From NCBI RefSeq assembly GCF_000590885.1, contig NZ_JFHN01000075.1, forward strand, positions 124,001 to 188,000: a DNA stretch of 64,000 nt. Direction: 5' to 3'. The notes under the pieces were generated by a model that ran no database searches, was not told the origin of the DNA, and worked only from the letters and a program-made list of their open reading frames with translations. Source of the DNA: Erwinia mallotivora (GTDB taxonomy: Bacteria; Pseudomonadota; Gammaproteobacteria; Enterobacterales; Enterobacteriaceae). Shown one piece after another: positions 1-10,083 of the stretch (position 1 is the first letter of the stretch; each line of letters opens with the position of its first letter). The position numbers and the translations under genes were made by a program.

Positions 1-1309
1 GGGTGACAAAAGCAACGGCTTCGGGATCGTCAGCATTAACGTGGAAAATCGGTGCCAGCACCATTTTTCCAATATCAGTACAGTACTGGGTCGAACGGGC
101 GTCTTTCGGATTTGAGGTGGTAAAACCAATCTGGTTATTGATAACGATACGTACCGTACCACCAACCTCATACCCTCTGGCCTGCGACATGTTCAGGGTT
201 TCCTGCACCACACCCTGACCGGTTACTGCCGCATCACCATGAATCGTGACCGGCAGAACCTGATGGCTACCAGGCGCATCAAGGCGATCCTGACGAGCGC
301 GTACCGATCCCATTACCACCGGGCTGACAATTTCAAGGTGCGACGGGTTAAACGCCAGCGCCAGGTGAACCATGCCGCCGTCGGTTTCCACATCGGATGA
401 AAAGCCCATGTGGTATTTCACGTCACCGGTGCCAAGATGCTCTTTATGCTTGCCAGAGAATTCGTCAAACAGATCCTGTGGCTTTTTACCCAGCACGTTG
501 ATCAGCACATTCAGACGACCACGGTGAGCCATCCCCAGTACCACTTCACGGATGCCGTTGTTGCCCGCATGGCGGATCATCTCATTAAGCATCGGAACCA
601 GCGCATCTCCGCCTTCCAGCGAAAAACGCTTCGCGCCGGGGAATTTAGCCCCAAGATAGCGCTCAAGGCCTTCAGCAGCGGTCAGCTGTTTCAGGAAACC
701 TTTTTTCTCCGCGTCAGAGAAAGAGGCCTGCCCCGCTACGGATTCAATGCGCTGCTGGATCCAGCGTTTCTCTTCGGTGTTGGTGATGTGCATGTACTCT
801 GCACCGATCGAACCACAGTAAGTCTGCTGTAACATCACAAAGAGATCGGACAGCTTCATGGTGTCCCTGCCGAAGGCAAAGGAACCCACGTTGAAGGTTT
901 CCTCAAAATCAGCCTGGGTCAGATCATGAAACGCAGGATCAAGATCCGGCACCGACTCCTGCTGCCACAGCCCAAGCGGATCGAGCTTAGCCTGCTGATG
1001 ACCACGGAAACGGAAGGCGTTAATTAACTGAAGGACTTTAACCTGCTTGGCATTGATGTCGGGATCGCTGACGGAGGCAGTGTAGCGCGTGGCATCTTTC
1101 GCCAGACGCTTAAAGTACTCGCGGGTGGTGGAGTGGAATTGTTCAGGTTTGACGCCTTGTCCAGGAAGCTGCTGAAACAGTGTTTTCCAGGCAACATCAA
1201 CAGAGTCAGGATCGGTTAAATAGTCCTCATAGAGTTGCTCGATGTAGGTCTGATTCGCGCCGGCCAGCCAGGAGGAGTCTAGCCAGGGTTTCATCGCGCT
1301 GTTCTGCAT
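1..1309 (-). CDS. sucA: 2-oxoglutarate dehydrogenase E1 component, 5' part (partial)
   Basis: Thiamine-diphosphate E1 subunit of the 2-oxoglutarate dehydrogenase complex, which decarboxylates 2-oxoglutarate in the TCA cycle. The minus strand is open from the window edge to an ATG at 1309 and gives about 436 N-terminal residues, beginning MQNSAMKPWLDSSWLAG as in enterobacterial SucA. The full protein is normally about 935 residues, so the rest lies left of the window. An AAGGG ribosome site sits just before the start. It lies downstream of sdhB in the same direction, as in the E. coli sdh-suc cluster, separated by a hairpin-rich spacer. No frameshift is seen in the visible part. Confidence 0.95.
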   Translation of the reverse strand, partial: MQNSAMKPWLDSSWLAGANQTYIEQLYEDYLTDPDSVDVAWKTLFQQLPGQGVKPEQFHSTTREYFKRLAKDATRYTASVSDPDINAKQVKVLQLINAFRFRGHQQAKLDPLGLWQQESVPDLDPAFHDLTQADFEETFNVGSFAFGRDTMKLSDLFVMLQQTYCGSIGAEYMHITNTEEKRWIQQRIESVAGQASFSDAEKKGFLKQLTAAEGLERYLGAKFPGAKRFSLEGGDALVPMLNEMIRHAGNNGIREVVLGMAHRGRLNVLINVLGKKPQDLFDEFSGKHKEHLGTGDVKYHMGFSSDVETDGGMVHLALAFNPSHLEIVSPVVMGSVRARQDRLDAPGSHQVLPVTIHGDAAVTGQGVVQETLNMSQARGYEVGGTVRIVINNQIGFTTSNPKDARSTQYCTDIGKMVLAPIFHVNADDPEAVAFVT

Positions 1310-1493
1310 TGTGAGCCCTTAAGCATTTTGTGCTTTTTTTCGCCGTGGTTATTTAATGGAACAAGCTCTGTTCCGCGCCGCATAAGCGGCTTGCCCTCGG
1401 CTGAATTCCGCCAATAAAGTGCGGGATACAGCCTGAAAGTTCATCGATACGAGCGCAGTACGCGGCTGCTGGCGACCGGGCCCGTAAGGGAAC

Positions 1494-1575
1494 CCTGGCA
1501 AGAAATCTTGAACAGCGCAAAATTCTCTTGCCAGGATTTCCTGGTGAGTTTACGCGGGAACCCTGGAGTTCCCGC
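1494..1575. repeat. two inverted repeats in the sdhB-sucA spacer
   Basis: Two hairpins lie in the 276-bp spacer between sdhB and sucA. The first has perfect 10-bp arms, CCTGGCAAGA at 1494-1503 and TCTTGCCAGG at 1526-1535. The second has perfect 8-bp arms, GCGGGAAC at 1554-1561 and GTTCCCGC at 1568-1575, with a 6-base loop. Neither is followed by a clear T-run on the minus strand, so they look more like mRNA-stabilising or attenuating structures than strong terminators. E. coli also has a repetitive element at this place, so position rather than sequence is shared. Confidence 0.6.
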
Positions 1576-1585
1576 ACGGTGATAA

Positions 1586-2302
1586 TTATGCTCCGCGCTG
1601 CAACAGCATCGACTTGATATGGCCGATGGCGCGCGTCGGGTTCAGTCCTTTCGGACAAACGCTCACACAGTTCATAATGCTGTGACAGCGGAATACGCTG
1701 AAAGCATCGTTAAGATTATCCAGACGCGCATCCGTTTCCGTGTCACGGCTGTCAATCAGGAAACGGTAAGCCGCCAGTAAACCCGCCGGCCCGATAAATT
1801 TATCCGGATTCCACCAGAATGACGGGCAGGAGGTTGAACAACATGCGCAAAGAATACATTCATACAAACCATCCAGTTTTTCACGCTGTTCAGGCTGTTG
1901 CAGATGCTCACGCGCTGGCGGATTTTCTCCATTATTCAACAGGTAAGGTTTGATTTTCTCATACTGAGTGTAGAACTGTCCCATGTCCACTACCAAATCA
2001 CGGATCACCGGCAGGCCAGGCAGTGGGCGGATCACAATTTTACGTTTCCCTCCCCCCAGGGCAGAAACGGGGGTGATGCAGGCGAGGCCATTTTTGCCGT
2101 TCATGTTGAAACCGTCAGAGCCACATACGCCCTCGCGGCAGGAACGACGAAAAGCCAGCGTCGGGTCTTTCTCTTTCAGGCGGATCAGCGCATCCAGCAA
2201 CATCATGTCACGCCCTTCTTCCGACTCCAGGCTGTAGTCCTGCATCCGGGGCGCATCATCGACATCCGGATTGTAACGATAGATAGAAAATTCGAGTCTC
2301 AT
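1586..2302 (-). CDS. sdhB: succinate dehydrogenase iron-sulfur subunit
   Basis: Iron-sulfur subunit of succinate dehydrogenase (complex II), passing electrons from the SdhA flavin to ubiquinone at the inner membrane. It is 238 residues, the E. coli length. The N-terminal plant-type ferredoxin domain holds Cys55, Cys60 and Cys75 with Asp63 in the [2Fe-2S] loop. Two C-terminal cysteine clusters (CILCACC and CHSIMNC followed by CP) carry the [4Fe-4S] and [3Fe-4S] centres. It is the last gene of sdhCDAB, 18 bp downstream of sdhA. Start ATG at 2302. Confidence 0.97.
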   Translation of the reverse strand: MRLEFSIYRYNPDVDDAPRMQDYSLESEEGRDMMLLDALIRLKEKDPTLAFRRSCREGVCGSDGFNMNGKNGLACITPVSALGGGKRKIVIRPLPGLPVIRDLVVDMGQFYTQYEKIKPYLLNNGENPPAREHLQQPEQREKLDGLYECILCACCSTSCPSFWWNPDKFIGPAGLLAAYRFLIDSRDTETDARLDNLNDAFSVFRCHSIMNCVSVCPKGLNPTRAIGHIKSMLLQRGA

Positions 2303-2320
2303 CGCATTAATCTCCGCAAA

Positions 2321-4087
2321 CTAGTAGGTACGTGCTTTCGGCGGGAAGGCCGGGCGCAATTTTGGCTGCATGTTCACCTCACGGCGGGTCATGCTTTCAC
2401 TTTGCGGCAGATAGACGCTGTGACATAACCAGTTTGCATCGTCACGTTCCGGATAGTCGAAGCGACTGTGCGCCCCACGACTCTCGGTGCGGAAGTTAGC
2501 GGCAACCGCTGTGGCGTAGGCGGTTTCCATCAGGTTATCCAGTTCGAGGCACTCAATACGCTGGGTGTTAAAGTCCGGTGAACGGTCATCCAGGCGGGCA
2601 TTTTTCAGGCGCTCACGCAGCACTTTCAGCTCTGCCAGACCTTTCGCCATCGCCTCACCCTCACGGAATACGGAGAAGTTATTCTGCATACAGGTTTGCA
2701 GCGCTTTACGCAGCTCAGCAGGATCTTCACCGTCCACGTTGTTATTCCAACGCTGCATACGTGCCAGCGAGGCGTCGATTTCTTCGTCCGTCGCGTCCAG
2801 CAGCTCACCCTGTTCCTTAATGGATTCCTGCAAGTGCAGACCGGCGGCGCGGCCAAACACCACCAGGTCCAGCAATGAGTTGCCGCCGAGACGGTTAGAA
2901 CCATGTACTGATACACAGGCAATTTCACCGACGGCGAACAGGCCTGGCACCACCACATCTTCACCCTGCTCGTTCAGGGTGATCGCCTGCCCTGTGACTC
3001 TGGTCGGGATACCACCCATCATATAGTGGCAGGTTGGAATCACCGGAATCGGTTCTTTAACCGGATCGACGTGGGCAAAGGTGCGGGACAGCTCAAGGAT
3101 ACCGGGCAGACGCGCCTCAAGAACTTCATGCCCAAGGTGGTCCAGTTTCAGCTTGATATGCGGTCCCCAGGGGCCTTCGCAACCACGGCCTTCACGGATT
3201 TCGATCATCATCGAACGGGCCACCACATCACGGCCTGCCAGATCTTTGGCATTAGGTGCGTAACGCTCCATGAAACGCTCACCGTGTTTGTTCAGCAGGT
3301 ATCCCCCTTCGCCACGGCACCCTTCGGTCACCAGCACGCCGGCACCGGCAATGCCGGTTGGGTGAAACTGCCACATCTCCATATCCTGCACCGGCACACC
3401 GGCACGCAGCGCCATACCCACGCCGTCACCGGTATTGATGTGTGCGTTGGTGGTGGACTGATAAATGCGACCCGCGCCACCGGTAGCCAGCACCGTGGCA
3501 CGCGCTTTGAAATAAACCACTTCACCATCTTCAATGTTCAGTGCGGTACAACCGACAATGGCACCGTCGGCATTTTTTACCAGGTCCAGCGCGTACCATT
3601 CGGAGAAGATGGTGGTTTTGTTTTTCAGGTTTTGCTGATAAAGCGTGAGCAGTAGCGCATGGCCGGTACGGTCAGCCGCAGCAGCAGTTCGTGCCGCCTG
3701 CTCGCCACCAAAGTTTTTTGACTGCCCACCAAACGGGCGCTGATAGATGCGGCCGTCATCCAGACGGGAAAAAGGCAGACCCATGTGTTCCAGTTCCAGA
3801 ATCGCTTCCGGGCCGGTTTTACACATATATTCAATGGCGTCCTGGTCACCGATATAGTCGGAACCTTTTACCGTGTCATACATATGCCACTCCCAGTTAT
3901 CTTCATGGGAGTTACCTAACGCCACGGTGATGCCACCCTGTGCGGATACGGTATGAGAACGGGTTGGAAATACTTTTGATAACAGGGCACAGCTCTGGCC
4001 CGATTGGGAAATTTGCAGGGCAGCACGCATTCCGGCACCACCTGCGCCGACCACCACGGCATCGAATTCTCTGACTGGCAACTTCAT
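2321..4087 (-). CDS. sdhA: succinate dehydrogenase flavoprotein subunit
   Basis: Catalytic flavoprotein of succinate dehydrogenase, oxidising succinate to fumarate on the cytoplasmic face of the inner membrane. It has 588 residues, as in E. coli. The N-terminal GAGGAGMRA dinucleotide fold binds FAD, and His45 in the [11 protein letters not shown] segment is the covalent FAD ligand. The frame stays open for 13 codons upstream, but the start at 4087 gives the conserved [12 protein letters not shown]-terminus and lies one base after the sdhD stop codon, which suggests translational coupling. Confidence 0.97.
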   Translation of the reverse strand: MKLPVREFDAVVVGAGGAGMRAALQISQSGQSCALLSKVFPTRSHTVSAQGGITVALGNSHEDNWEWHMYDTVKGSDYIGDQDAIEYMCKTGPEAILELEHMGLPFSRLDDGRIYQRPFGGQSKNFGGEQAARTAAAADRTGHALLLTLYQQNLKNKTTIFSEWYALDLVKNADGAIVGCTALNIEDGEVVYFKARATVLATGGAGRIYQSTTNAHINTGDGVGMALRAGVPVQDMEMWQFHPTGIAGAGVLVTEGCRGEGGYLLNKHGERFMERYAPNAKDLAGRDVVARSMMIEIREGRGCEGPWGPHIKLKLDHLGHEVLEARLPGILELSRTFAHVDPVKEPIPVIPTCHYMMGGIPTRVTGQAITLNEQGEDVVVPGLFAVGEIACVSVHGSNRLGGNSLLDLVVFGRAAGLHLQESIKEQGELLDATDEEIDASLARMQRWNNNVDGEDPAELRKALQTCMQNNFSVFREGEAMAKGLAELKVLRERLKNARLDDRSPDFNTQRIECLELDNLMETAYATAVAANFRTESRGAHSRFDYPERDDANWLCHSVYLPQSESMTRREVNMQPKLRPAFPPKARTY

Positions 4088-4088
4088 T

Positions 4089-4436
4089 TTACACTCCCCA
4101 CACGACAACAGTTCCATAAATGGCATAGACCAACAGCACCACTACTACCAGCAGTTGCAGCAACAGCCGCAGCGCGAGAGGTTTGATGTAATCCGTCAGT
4201 ACCTGCCACATCCCAATCCAGCCATGCACCAGAATGGAAAAGAGTGTCAGCAGGGTGAATACCCTGGTAAATGAGGAGGAGAAAAAACCGCGCCAGATGT
4301 CCCAGGTCAGATGACCGGACATCACGATAAAACCAACGATATAAAGGATATACAGGGTCATGATCATCGCAGCAGCACGCAGCAGCAACCAGTCATGAAC
4401 GCCATTACGACCCAGTGCAGAAGCATTGCTTACCAT
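4089..4436 (-). CDS. sdhD: succinate dehydrogenase membrane anchor subunit D
   Basis: Small membrane anchor of complex II, sharing haem b and the ubiquinone site with SdhC. It is 115 residues with three hydrophobic segments (about 19-39, 58-80, 88-113). His71 in the LVHGW segment corresponds to the axial haem ligand. It overlaps the end of sdhC by 7 bp and stops one base before sdhA, a tightly coupled operon arrangement. Confidence 0.96.
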   Translation of the reverse strand: MVSNASALGRNGVHDWLLLRAAAMIMTLYILYIVGFIVMSGHLTWDIWRGFFSSSFTRVFTLLTLFSILVHGWIGMWQVLTDYIKPLALRLLLQLLVVVVLLVYAIYGTVVVWGV

Positions 4437-4819
4437 ACGAGGACTCCAGCCAGAATTGAAAGCACGACAGTGATACCAAAAGAAATTTGCGCCGAACGCG
4501 TACCCGTTTGCAAGGTTTCACCCAGCCAGCCAAAGTCCATCATCAGATGACGTATACCGCCGACGATGTGATACGCCAGTGCGGTCAGAATGCCCCAGAA
4601 GATAAACTTAACAATAAAGCTGCTCATGATGGCGGAGGCCTGAAGAAAGCCTTCGGGTGAGGAGAGAGAGAGGCCCAGTAACCAGAGGAGTATACCAACT
4701 GCCACAAAAGTAATGACGCCGGATACACGGTGGAGAATAGACGCTATTGCAGTAACGGGAAACCGGATCGTTGAGAGATCCAAGTTGACAGGTCTTTGTT
4801 TTTTCACGGTTTTGCCCAC
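4430..4819 (-). CDS. sdhC: succinate dehydrogenase cytochrome b556 subunit
   Basis: Membrane anchor and cytochrome b556 subunit of complex II. It is 129 residues, the E. coli length, with the conserved ILHRVSG segment near residue 30 that lines the quinone site and His84 as the other haem ligand. Three transmembrane helices are evident. It is the first gene of sdhCDAB, behind a long leader (about 157 nt if the promoter at 4983-5011 is right). That leader would be a target for post-transcriptional control, as known for sdhC in E. coli. Confidence 0.96.
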   Translation of the reverse strand: MGKTVKKQRPVNLDLSTIRFPVTAIASILHRVSGVITFVAVGILLWLLGLSLSSPEGFLQASAIMSSFIVKFIFWGILTALAYHIVGGIRHLMMDFGWLGETLQTGTRSAQISFGITVVLSILAGVLVW

Positions 4820-4982
4820 ACAGCTTTTCTTATTTTGCTTCCTCCGGTCCCTGAGGGCGGGTCAGACAGCGTTAACGGTGAAACACTGCGTCAGGCACTA
4901 AAACGACAACGTCCAGTGTCAAAACGCCGCGTATAAAACGCTGGGTGGCTCCTACGGCAGGGGGTTCCGGAGACCTGGCGGA

Positions 4983-5011
4983 AGTATAGGTGGTTCACAA
5001 ACTCATTACAA
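4983..5011 (-). promoter_or_regulatory. predicted sdhC sigma70 promoter
   Basis: On the minus strand a -35 TTGTAA (5011-5006) and a -10 TATACT (4988-4983) are separated by exactly 17 bp, which predicts a transcript start near 4976. It faces sdhC and lies in the 622-bp divergent region with gltA. The match is good at both hexamers; no transcript data are available here. Confidence 0.6.
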
Positions 5012-5048
5012 TTCCCCTACAAACATCTTGGGGAAATTTAGGTGGAAC

Positions 5049-5064
5049 AGTGATCCCTCTCACG
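5049..5064. promoter_or_regulatory. CRP-like site in the sdhC-gltA divergent region
   Basis: AGTGA, six bases, TCACG: 8 of 10 positions match the CRP consensus TGTGA-N6-TCACA. The centre is about 80 bp upstream of the predicted sdhC start, a workable class I position. CRP activation of sdhC is known in E. coli; this assignment is by sequence and position only. Confidence 0.5.
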
Positions 5065-5098
5065 TTTTTCACAATTTATACAAATTTAATTATCTGAT

Positions 5099-5128
5099 TT
5101 GACAAAAGATCAACATAACTGTTACAAA
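5099..5128 (+). promoter_or_regulatory. candidate gltA promoter
   Basis: A perfect -35 TTGACA (5099-5104), an 18-bp spacer and TACAAA (5123-5128) face gltA, giving a leader of roughly 300 nt. E. coli gltA is also transcribed from far-upstream promoters. The rest of the 622-bp gap is A+T-rich with no other gene evident. Confidence 0.45.
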
Positions 5129-5441
5129 TGAAGGATAAAAAAATATGATGCATAAAAGTTATGGGGATACACTTTCTCCTAAGCACAAGTTATGTAACAT
5201 TGGTGAGTCAGACAGATTACGTATCAGGTAATGGTTACCTAAAAAAGTTAAGACCAGACCGGATCTTTAACAACTGCGAAACGAAGTCAGACCTGCCCTC
5301 CGTAAGGCGAGCGCCCTCCTCTCTGTACCCTGCACACTAAAAGATGCCACAGAGCGGAATATGTGCCGCTTAACGCAACTGCGGACAAACTGGCTTTCTG
5401 GATGTCAAAGATCCACCGATAAGGCGCTAAGGAGACTGTAA

Positions 5442-6725
5442 ATGGCTGATAAAAAGGCAACGCTAACCCTACCCGGCGAAGCGGCTATTGAACTTGACGT
5501 GCTGAGCGGCACATTAGGCCAGGAAGAGATTGATGTCCGTGCCCTGGGTTCCAAAGGCTACTTCACCTTTGATCCGGGATTCACCTCTACGGCGTCCTGT
5601 GAATCGAAAATCACCTATATAGATGGTGATGAGGGCATTCTGCTTCATCGCGGCTTTCCTATCGATCAACTGGCTTTGCATTCCAACTATCTCGAAGTGT
5701 GCTATATCCTGCTCAACGGTGAAGCGCCGACTCAGGAACAGTTTGACGAATTCAGCACCATTGTCACCCGGCATACCATGATCCATGAGCAGATCCACCA
5801 TCTGTTCCGCGGCTTCCGCCGTGACTCTCATCCGATGGCAGTAATGTGCGGCGTCACCGGCGCGCTGGCCGCCTTCTATCACGATGCAATGGACGTTAAT
5901 ATTGAGCGTCACCGCGAGATTGCCGCTTTCCGTCTGCTGTCCAAAATGCCTACCGTGGCAGCAATGTGCTACAAATATTCCATCGGTCAGCCCTTTGTTT
6001 ACCCACGTAACGACCTCTCTTACGCTGGTAATTTCCTCAACATGATGTTCGCCACCCCTTGCGAAGATTACGTGGTGAATCCGGTGCTTGAACGTGCAAT
6101 GGATCGCATCCTGATCCTGCATGCCGATCACGAGCAGAATGCCTCAACCTCTACCGTGCGTACCGCAGGCTCTTCCGGGGCGAATCCATTCGCCTGTATT
6201 GCAGCCGGTATAGCTTCCCTGTGGGGACCTGCACACGGTGGCGCGAATGAAGCCTGCCTGCGGATGCTGGAAGAGATCAGTTCTGTCGATCATATTCCTG
6301 AATTCCTGCGTCGCGCCAAAGATAAAAACGATTCTTTCCGCCTGATGGGCTTCGGTCATCGCGTCTACAAAAATTACGATCCGCGCGCTACCGTGATGCG
6401 TGAAACCTGCCATGAAGTTCTCAATGAGCTGGGAATGAAAGATGATCTGCTGGAAGTGGCGATGGAGCTGGAACACATTGCGCTGAACGACCCGTACTTC
6501 ATTGAGCGCAAACTCTACCCTAACGTTGACTTCTACTCCGGTCTGATCCTGAAAGCGATGGGCATTCCTTCTTCGATGTTTACGGTTATTTTTGCCATGG
6601 CGCGTACCGTTGGCTGGATTGCACACTGGAAAGAGATGCATGACGACGGCGTTAAAATCGCCCGTCCGCGTCAGCTTTACACCGGCTATGACCAGCGCGA
6701 TTTCACGTCCAGTATCAGTAAGTAA
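5442..6725 (+). CDS. gltA: citrate synthase (type II, hexameric)
   Basis: Condenses acetyl-CoA with oxaloacetate to citrate, the entry step of the TCA cycle. It has 427 residues, as in E. coli. The catalytic set is present: His265 in [10 protein letters not shown], His306 in GFGHRVYKN and Asp363 in YPNVDFYSG (one more than the numbering without initiator Met). AAGGAG lies 8 bases before the ATG. It is monocistronic, divergent from sdhCDAB, and ends in a strong terminator. Confidence 0.97.
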   Translation: MADKKATLTLPGEAAIELDVLSGTLGQEEIDVRALGSKGYFTFDPGFTSTASCESKITYIDGDEGILLHRGFPIDQLALHSNYLEVCYILLNGEAPTQEQFDEFSTIVTRHTMIHEQIHHLFRGFRRDSHPMAVMCGVTGALAAFYHDAMDVNIERHREIAAFRLLSKMPTVAAMCYKYSIGQPFVYPRNDLSYAGNFLNMMFATPCEDYVVNPVLERAMDRILILHADHEQNASTSTVRTAGSSGANPFACIAAGIASLWGPAHGGANEACLRMLEEISSVDHIPEFLRRAKDKNDSFRLMGFGHRVYKNYDPRATVMRETCHEVLNELGMKDDLLEVAMELEHIALNDPYFIERKLYPNVDFYSGLILKAMGIPSSMFTVIFAMARTVGWIAHWKEMHDDGVKIARPRQLYTGYDQRDFTSSISK

Positions 6726-6738
6726 CAACCTCTTCTCT

Positions 6739-6762
6739 GCGCCGCCCCTGCGGCGCTTTTTT
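6739..6762 (+). terminator. gltA rho-independent terminator
   Basis: GCGCCGC, CCCT loop, GCGGCGC and then six T residues, 14 bp after the gltA stop. It also lies just beyond the 3' end of the convergent nei gene. Confidence 0.85.
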
Positions 6763-6776
6763 CAGTCAGACCGTAA

Positions 6777-7568
6777 CTATTTCTGACAGCCGGGACACCA
6801 GTAAAATGGCCGCGAGGAAAGCGTGGTTTTTTCAATGGTGCCGCCGCAGCGTTCACACAACTTCCCTGCCCGGTGAAACACCTTAAAGCTGAATAACGCC
6901 CCGTGGTGCTTATTCTCCCTGGCGACCCCTCTGGTCTGATAAGAGAGCCGTGGCACCGCCAGCAGTGCATCAGCCAGTTTTTCCAGCTGTTCAGCGGTGA
7001 GATCCTGCGCTTTATACTGCGCGGCCCCCCCCGCCTGCCAGAGGATCTCCGCCCGCAGATAGTTGCCCAGCCCGGCCAGAAAAGCCTGATCCAGCAACAG
7101 TCCGCTGAACTGACGACGGCGAAAACGAGGAGAGCAGAGCCGTTCAGCCACCTGTGCCACAGTCAGCGTCATGTCCAGCACGTCCGGCCCCACCCGCAGC
7201 AGGAACGGATGCGCCGCCAGAGTATCTGCATTTAACAGCTCAATATCCGAGGCGCTGTAGAGCAGTAGCGTTTTATCCTGCGCCGCGAGCCTGACGCGCA
7301 GCACGCGCCCGGTTTCAGGATCTTTGCCGGTTTTTGTCACCCGCCAGACGCCATATAACTGATTATGACTGTAGAGCGTCAGGCCATTTGAGAAGTGGGT
7401 CAGCATCGCCTTGCCGCGAGTTTCAATCGCGTCAACCCGTTCACCGACCAGCGAGGATTCATACGTTTTAAGCTGAGGAAAAGCAAACCAGACCGCAGTC
7501 AGCGTTTTCCCGACAATCGCTTTTTCCAGCTTGTCCGCCGCACGGCGGATTTCAGGACCTTCCGGCAT
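6777..7568 (-). CDS. nei: endonuclease VIII, DNA glycosylase/AP lyase
   Basis: Bifunctional base-excision repair enzyme that removes oxidised pyrimidines and cleaves the abasic site. It has 263 residues, the E. coli length. The N-terminus MPEGPEIRR exposes the catalytic Pro2 (Schiff base) and Glu3. The C-terminal zinc finger has Cys238, Cys241, Cys258 and Cys261 with Arg253 between the pairs. It lies 14 bp downstream of pcp and is probably cotranscribed with it. E. coli likewise has nei downstream of the pxp genes. Confidence 0.95.
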   Translation of the reverse strand: MPEGPEIRRAADKLEKAIVGKTLTAVWFAFPQLKTYESSLVGERVDAIETRGKAMLTHFSNGLTLYSHNQLYGVWRVTKTGKDPETGRVLRVRLAAQDKTLLLYSASDIELLNADTLAAHPFLLRVGPDVLDMTLTVAQVAERLCSPRFRRRQFSGLLLDQAFLAGLGNYLRAEILWQAGGAAQYKAQDLTAEQLEKLADALLAVPRLSYQTRGVARENKHHGALFSFKVFHRAGKLCERCGGTIEKTTLSSRPFYWCPGCQK

Positions 7569-7582
7569 TCACTCCATCCCTG

Positions 7583-8230
7583 TTAGTGCGTTGCGCCGCC
7601 TGTCAGGCGGACGTCCTCTTCGACAGTCAGCGCAATACTCAACGCCATCTCCAGTGCCAATGCCACCGTCGGCGCAGGCATACTGGCAACACCAGGATGG
7701 CTGACCGCCTGCTCCGGCAAATAAGGAATATGAATAAATCCGCCGCGTATTTTATTTTTGTGCTTCGCCAGATAGTGCAGCAACCCGTACATCACATGGT
7801 TGCAGACATAGGTGCCTGCCGTTTGTGAAACAGAAGCCGGAATACCGGCTTCACGGATCCCCTCGACGATGGCTTTAATCGGCAGCGTGGAAAAGTAAGC
7901 AGCCGGGCCACCTTTAACTATCGGTTCATCAACAGGCTGATTACCGGCATTGTCCGGGATACGCGCATCGTCAACGTTAATGGCTATGCGCTCAACGGTG
8001 ATATCTGTCCGGCCCCCTGCCTGCCCGACGGCAATCACCATTTCGGGTTGTAGTTCATCAATAGCGCCATACAGCGCCGTCAGGGCATCGCCAAACACGC
8101 AGGGTAGCTGTTTAGCGATGACTTTAGCGCCACACACCAGCCGCTCTTGCAGTTGACTCACGGCCTCCCAGGACGGGTTAATCCTCTCGCCCCCGAAAGG
8201 CTCAAAAGCCGTTATCAGAACCGTTTTCAT
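7583..8230 (-). CDS. pcp: pyrrolidone-carboxylate peptidase (pyroglutamyl peptidase I)
   Basis: Cytoplasmic cysteine peptidase (family C15) that removes N-terminal pyroglutamate from peptides. It has 215 residues from the ATG at 8230, preceded by a GAGG ribosome site; a GTG two codons upstream is in frame but sits within that ribosome site. The triad is visible as Glu80 in TVERIAIN, Cys143 in GTYVCNH and His167 in [10 protein letters not shown]. Its neighbours pxpA-C encode the enzyme that hydrolyses the released 5-oxoproline, so the cluster makes biochemical sense. A 172-bp gap separates it from pxpA. Confidence 0.93.
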   Translation of the reverse strand: MKTVLITAFEPFGGERINPSWEAVSQLQERLVCGAKVIAKQLPCVFGDALTALYGAIDELQPEMVIAVGQAGGRTDITVERIAINVDDARIPDNAGNQPVDEPIVKGGPAAYFSTLPIKAIVEGIREAGIPASVSQTAGTYVCNHVMYGLLHYLAKHKNKIRGGFIHIPYLPEQAVSHPGVASMPAPTVALALEMALSIALTVEEDVRLTGGATH

Positions 8231-8402
8231 CCACACCTCACATAAGCATCAACATTCTGCGCAAAACGGCATTTGCGGTTAACAATAGCACAAGCTCTGA
8301 GGACACCTGTTTCGCCGCGGCTGCTTGCTGCTCGATCTGCGATCGTGCCATTTATCAGCGCGATGGCAGGCAAATGGCTGTCGAAGATCAACGGAAACGA
8401 TG

Positions 8403-9161
8403 TTATGCCTCTGGCACACAGACGGGCTGGCTGCTGACGCTGATACCGTGCTGGTTGAAAGCCTCACGCAGCTGTCTGGCAAAGTTCAGAGCCTGCGCCC
8501 CGTCGCCGTGCAGGCACACCGTTTCGGCTTTCACGCTGACCCACTGACCACTGACGCTGCGTACCCTGCCACGCTGGATCATCTCCAGCGTCTGGCCGAT
8601 TGCCTGCTGCTCATCGGCCACCAGCGCCCCCGGCTGCGAACGGGGAACCAGTGAGCCGTCGTCCTGATAGCCGCGATCGGCAAACACCTCCTGTCGGGTG
8701 GTCAGCTCAAGTGCCTGCGCCGCACGAATCGATTCGCTGCCAGCCAGCCCCACCAGGACGAGAGCAGGATCAACTGCACGCACCGCCCGCGCAATCGCCG
8801 CAGCCAGCTCAGGTTCCTGCGCCGACTGGTTATAGAGCATACCGTGAGGCTTGACGTGGACCAGTTGTGCGCCTTCGCTGCGGGCGATAGCCTGCAAAGC
8901 CCCAATCTGATAAACCATCTGTGCGTAGACGGTTTCAGGTGGCAGCTGCATGCGCGTGCGGCCGAAGTTTTCACGGTCGGGAAAACTGGGATGCGCGCCA
9001 ACAGCCACGCCCAGCTCCAGCGCCCAGCGCACACTCTGGCGCATGGTCAGTGCATCACCGGCATGATATCCGCAAGCGATATTGGCTGAAGAAACCAGGT
9101 GCAGCAGCGCATGGTCATTTTCACAGCCTTCACCGAGATCGGCATTAAGATCAATTTTCAT
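8403..9161 (-). CDS. pxpA: 5-oxoprolinase subunit A
   Basis: LamB/YcsF-family subunit of the prokaryotic ATP-dependent 5-oxoprolinase PxpABC, which turns pyroglutamate into glutamate. It has 252 residues from the ATG at 9161, giving the family N-terminus [12 protein letters not shown]. The frame continues upstream for 60 codons inside pxpC and is not used. The start overlaps the end of pxpC by 11 bp. Conserved segments IACGYHAGD and VGAHPSFPD are present. Order B-C-A in the direction of transcription is as in E. coli. Confidence 0.94.
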   Translation of the reverse strand: MKIDLNADLGEGCENDHALLHLVSSANIACGYHAGDALTMRQSVRWALELGVAVGAHPSFPDRENFGRTRMQLPPETVYAQMVYQIGALQAIARSEGAQLVHVKPHGMLYNQSAQEPELAAAIARAVRAVDPALVLVGLAGSESIRAAQALELTTRQEVFADRGYQDDGSLVPRSQPGALVADEQQAIGQTLEMIQRGRVRSVSGQWVSVKAETVCLHGDGAQALNFARQLREAFNQHGISVSSQPVCVPEA

Positions 9162-10083
9162 GGCGCAATCCCCATTCCATCTGCTCGAGGCCGCGTCGCT
9201 GTTCACGCATCGCCAGCAACGCCTCTTCAGTCGAGCATTCAATGAAATGAACCGGTTCTCCCAGTCGTAACTGGGCAAGATGATAAAGATCGGCCTCGAT
9301 AACACAGGCAATTCGCGGGTAGCCCCCGGTGGTCTGCGCATCGGCCATCAGCACAATCGGCTGGCCGTTTGGCGGCACCTGAACAACACCGGGCAGCAGC
9401 CCGTGGGACAGCATCTCCTGCGGATGTTCCCTCGTCAGGGGTTGCCCTTGCAGGCGATAGCCCATGCGGTTGCTTTGCGGATTAAGCTGCCACGCGGTAC
9501 GCCAGAACATGTCACGGCTTTCAGCACTGAAATGGTGATACTCCGGTCCGATCACGGCGCGAACCCGGTTGCCGGACAGCAGCTGCCGTACGCCGACAGA
9601 TTTACTGAATCGGTTTTGTGGCTGCCCCAGCGGCAGACAATCCCCCTCCTCCAGCCGACGGCCGGCAAAACCACCAAAGCCGGCTTTCGCATCGGTGCTG
9701 CACGATCCCAGCACCGGCGTGACGGCAAAACCGCCATCCACCGCCAGATAACTGCGCATACCCCGAACCGGCATCTTCAACGTCAGTCGCTGGCCCTTTT
9801 TAACGGCGGTACGCCAGCCGGTCCAGACGGGCTGAGTGCCCAGTACGGCATCGCATCCCGCGCCGGTCAGGGCGATCCAGCCATCGCGGGTGAACTCTGC
9901 GCAAAACTGCCCCAGGGTGATTTCCAGCACCGCGCTACTCCGGGCATTACCCACCAGCAGGTTGGCGGTTTCCATCGCCGGATGATCCAGCACGCCGCCC
10001 GTTCCGACACCGTACTGACGCCAGCCACTGCGTCCCGCGTCCTGTAGGGTGGTGCTCATTCCGGCACGAATAATTTTCAGCAT
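9151..10083 (-). CDS. pxpC: 5-oxoprolinase subunit C
   Basis: AHS2-type (carboxyltransferase-like) subunit of 5-oxoprolinase, formerly ybgK. It has 310 residues, the E. coli length, with the conserved [11 protein letters not shown] and [12 protein letters not shown] segments. It overlaps pxpB by 7 bp at its start and pxpA by 11 bp at its end, so the three subunits are translationally coupled. Confidence 0.95.
   Translation of the reverse strand: MLKIIRAGMSTTLQDAGRSGWRQYGVGTGGVLDHPAMETANLLVGNARSSAVLEITLGQFCAEFTRDGWIALTGAGCDAVLGTQPVWTGWRTAVKKGQRLTLKMPVRGMRSYLAVDGGFAVTPVLGSCSTDAKAGFGGFAGRRLEEGDCLPLGQPQNRFSKSVGVRQLLSGNRVRAVIGPEYHHFSAESRDMFWRTAWQLNPQSNRMGYRLQGQPLTREHPQEMLSHGLLPGVVQVPPNGQPIVLMADAQTTGGYPRIACVIEADLYHLAQLRLGEPVHFIECSTEEALLAMREQRRGLEQMEWGLRHEN

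Noticed and set aside
1353-1658. 101-codon minus-strand frame between sdhB and sucA
   Set aside because: It runs through the hairpin elements and into sdhB in another frame and has no family resemblance.
4820-5441. Small gene in the sdhC-gltA divergent region
   Set aside because: Only promoter-like and CRP-like elements are found; frames are short and lack ribosome sites.
9280-10047. 255-codon open frame on the plus strand
   Set aside because: It is antisense to pxpC, which has the expected length and overlaps its operon partners.
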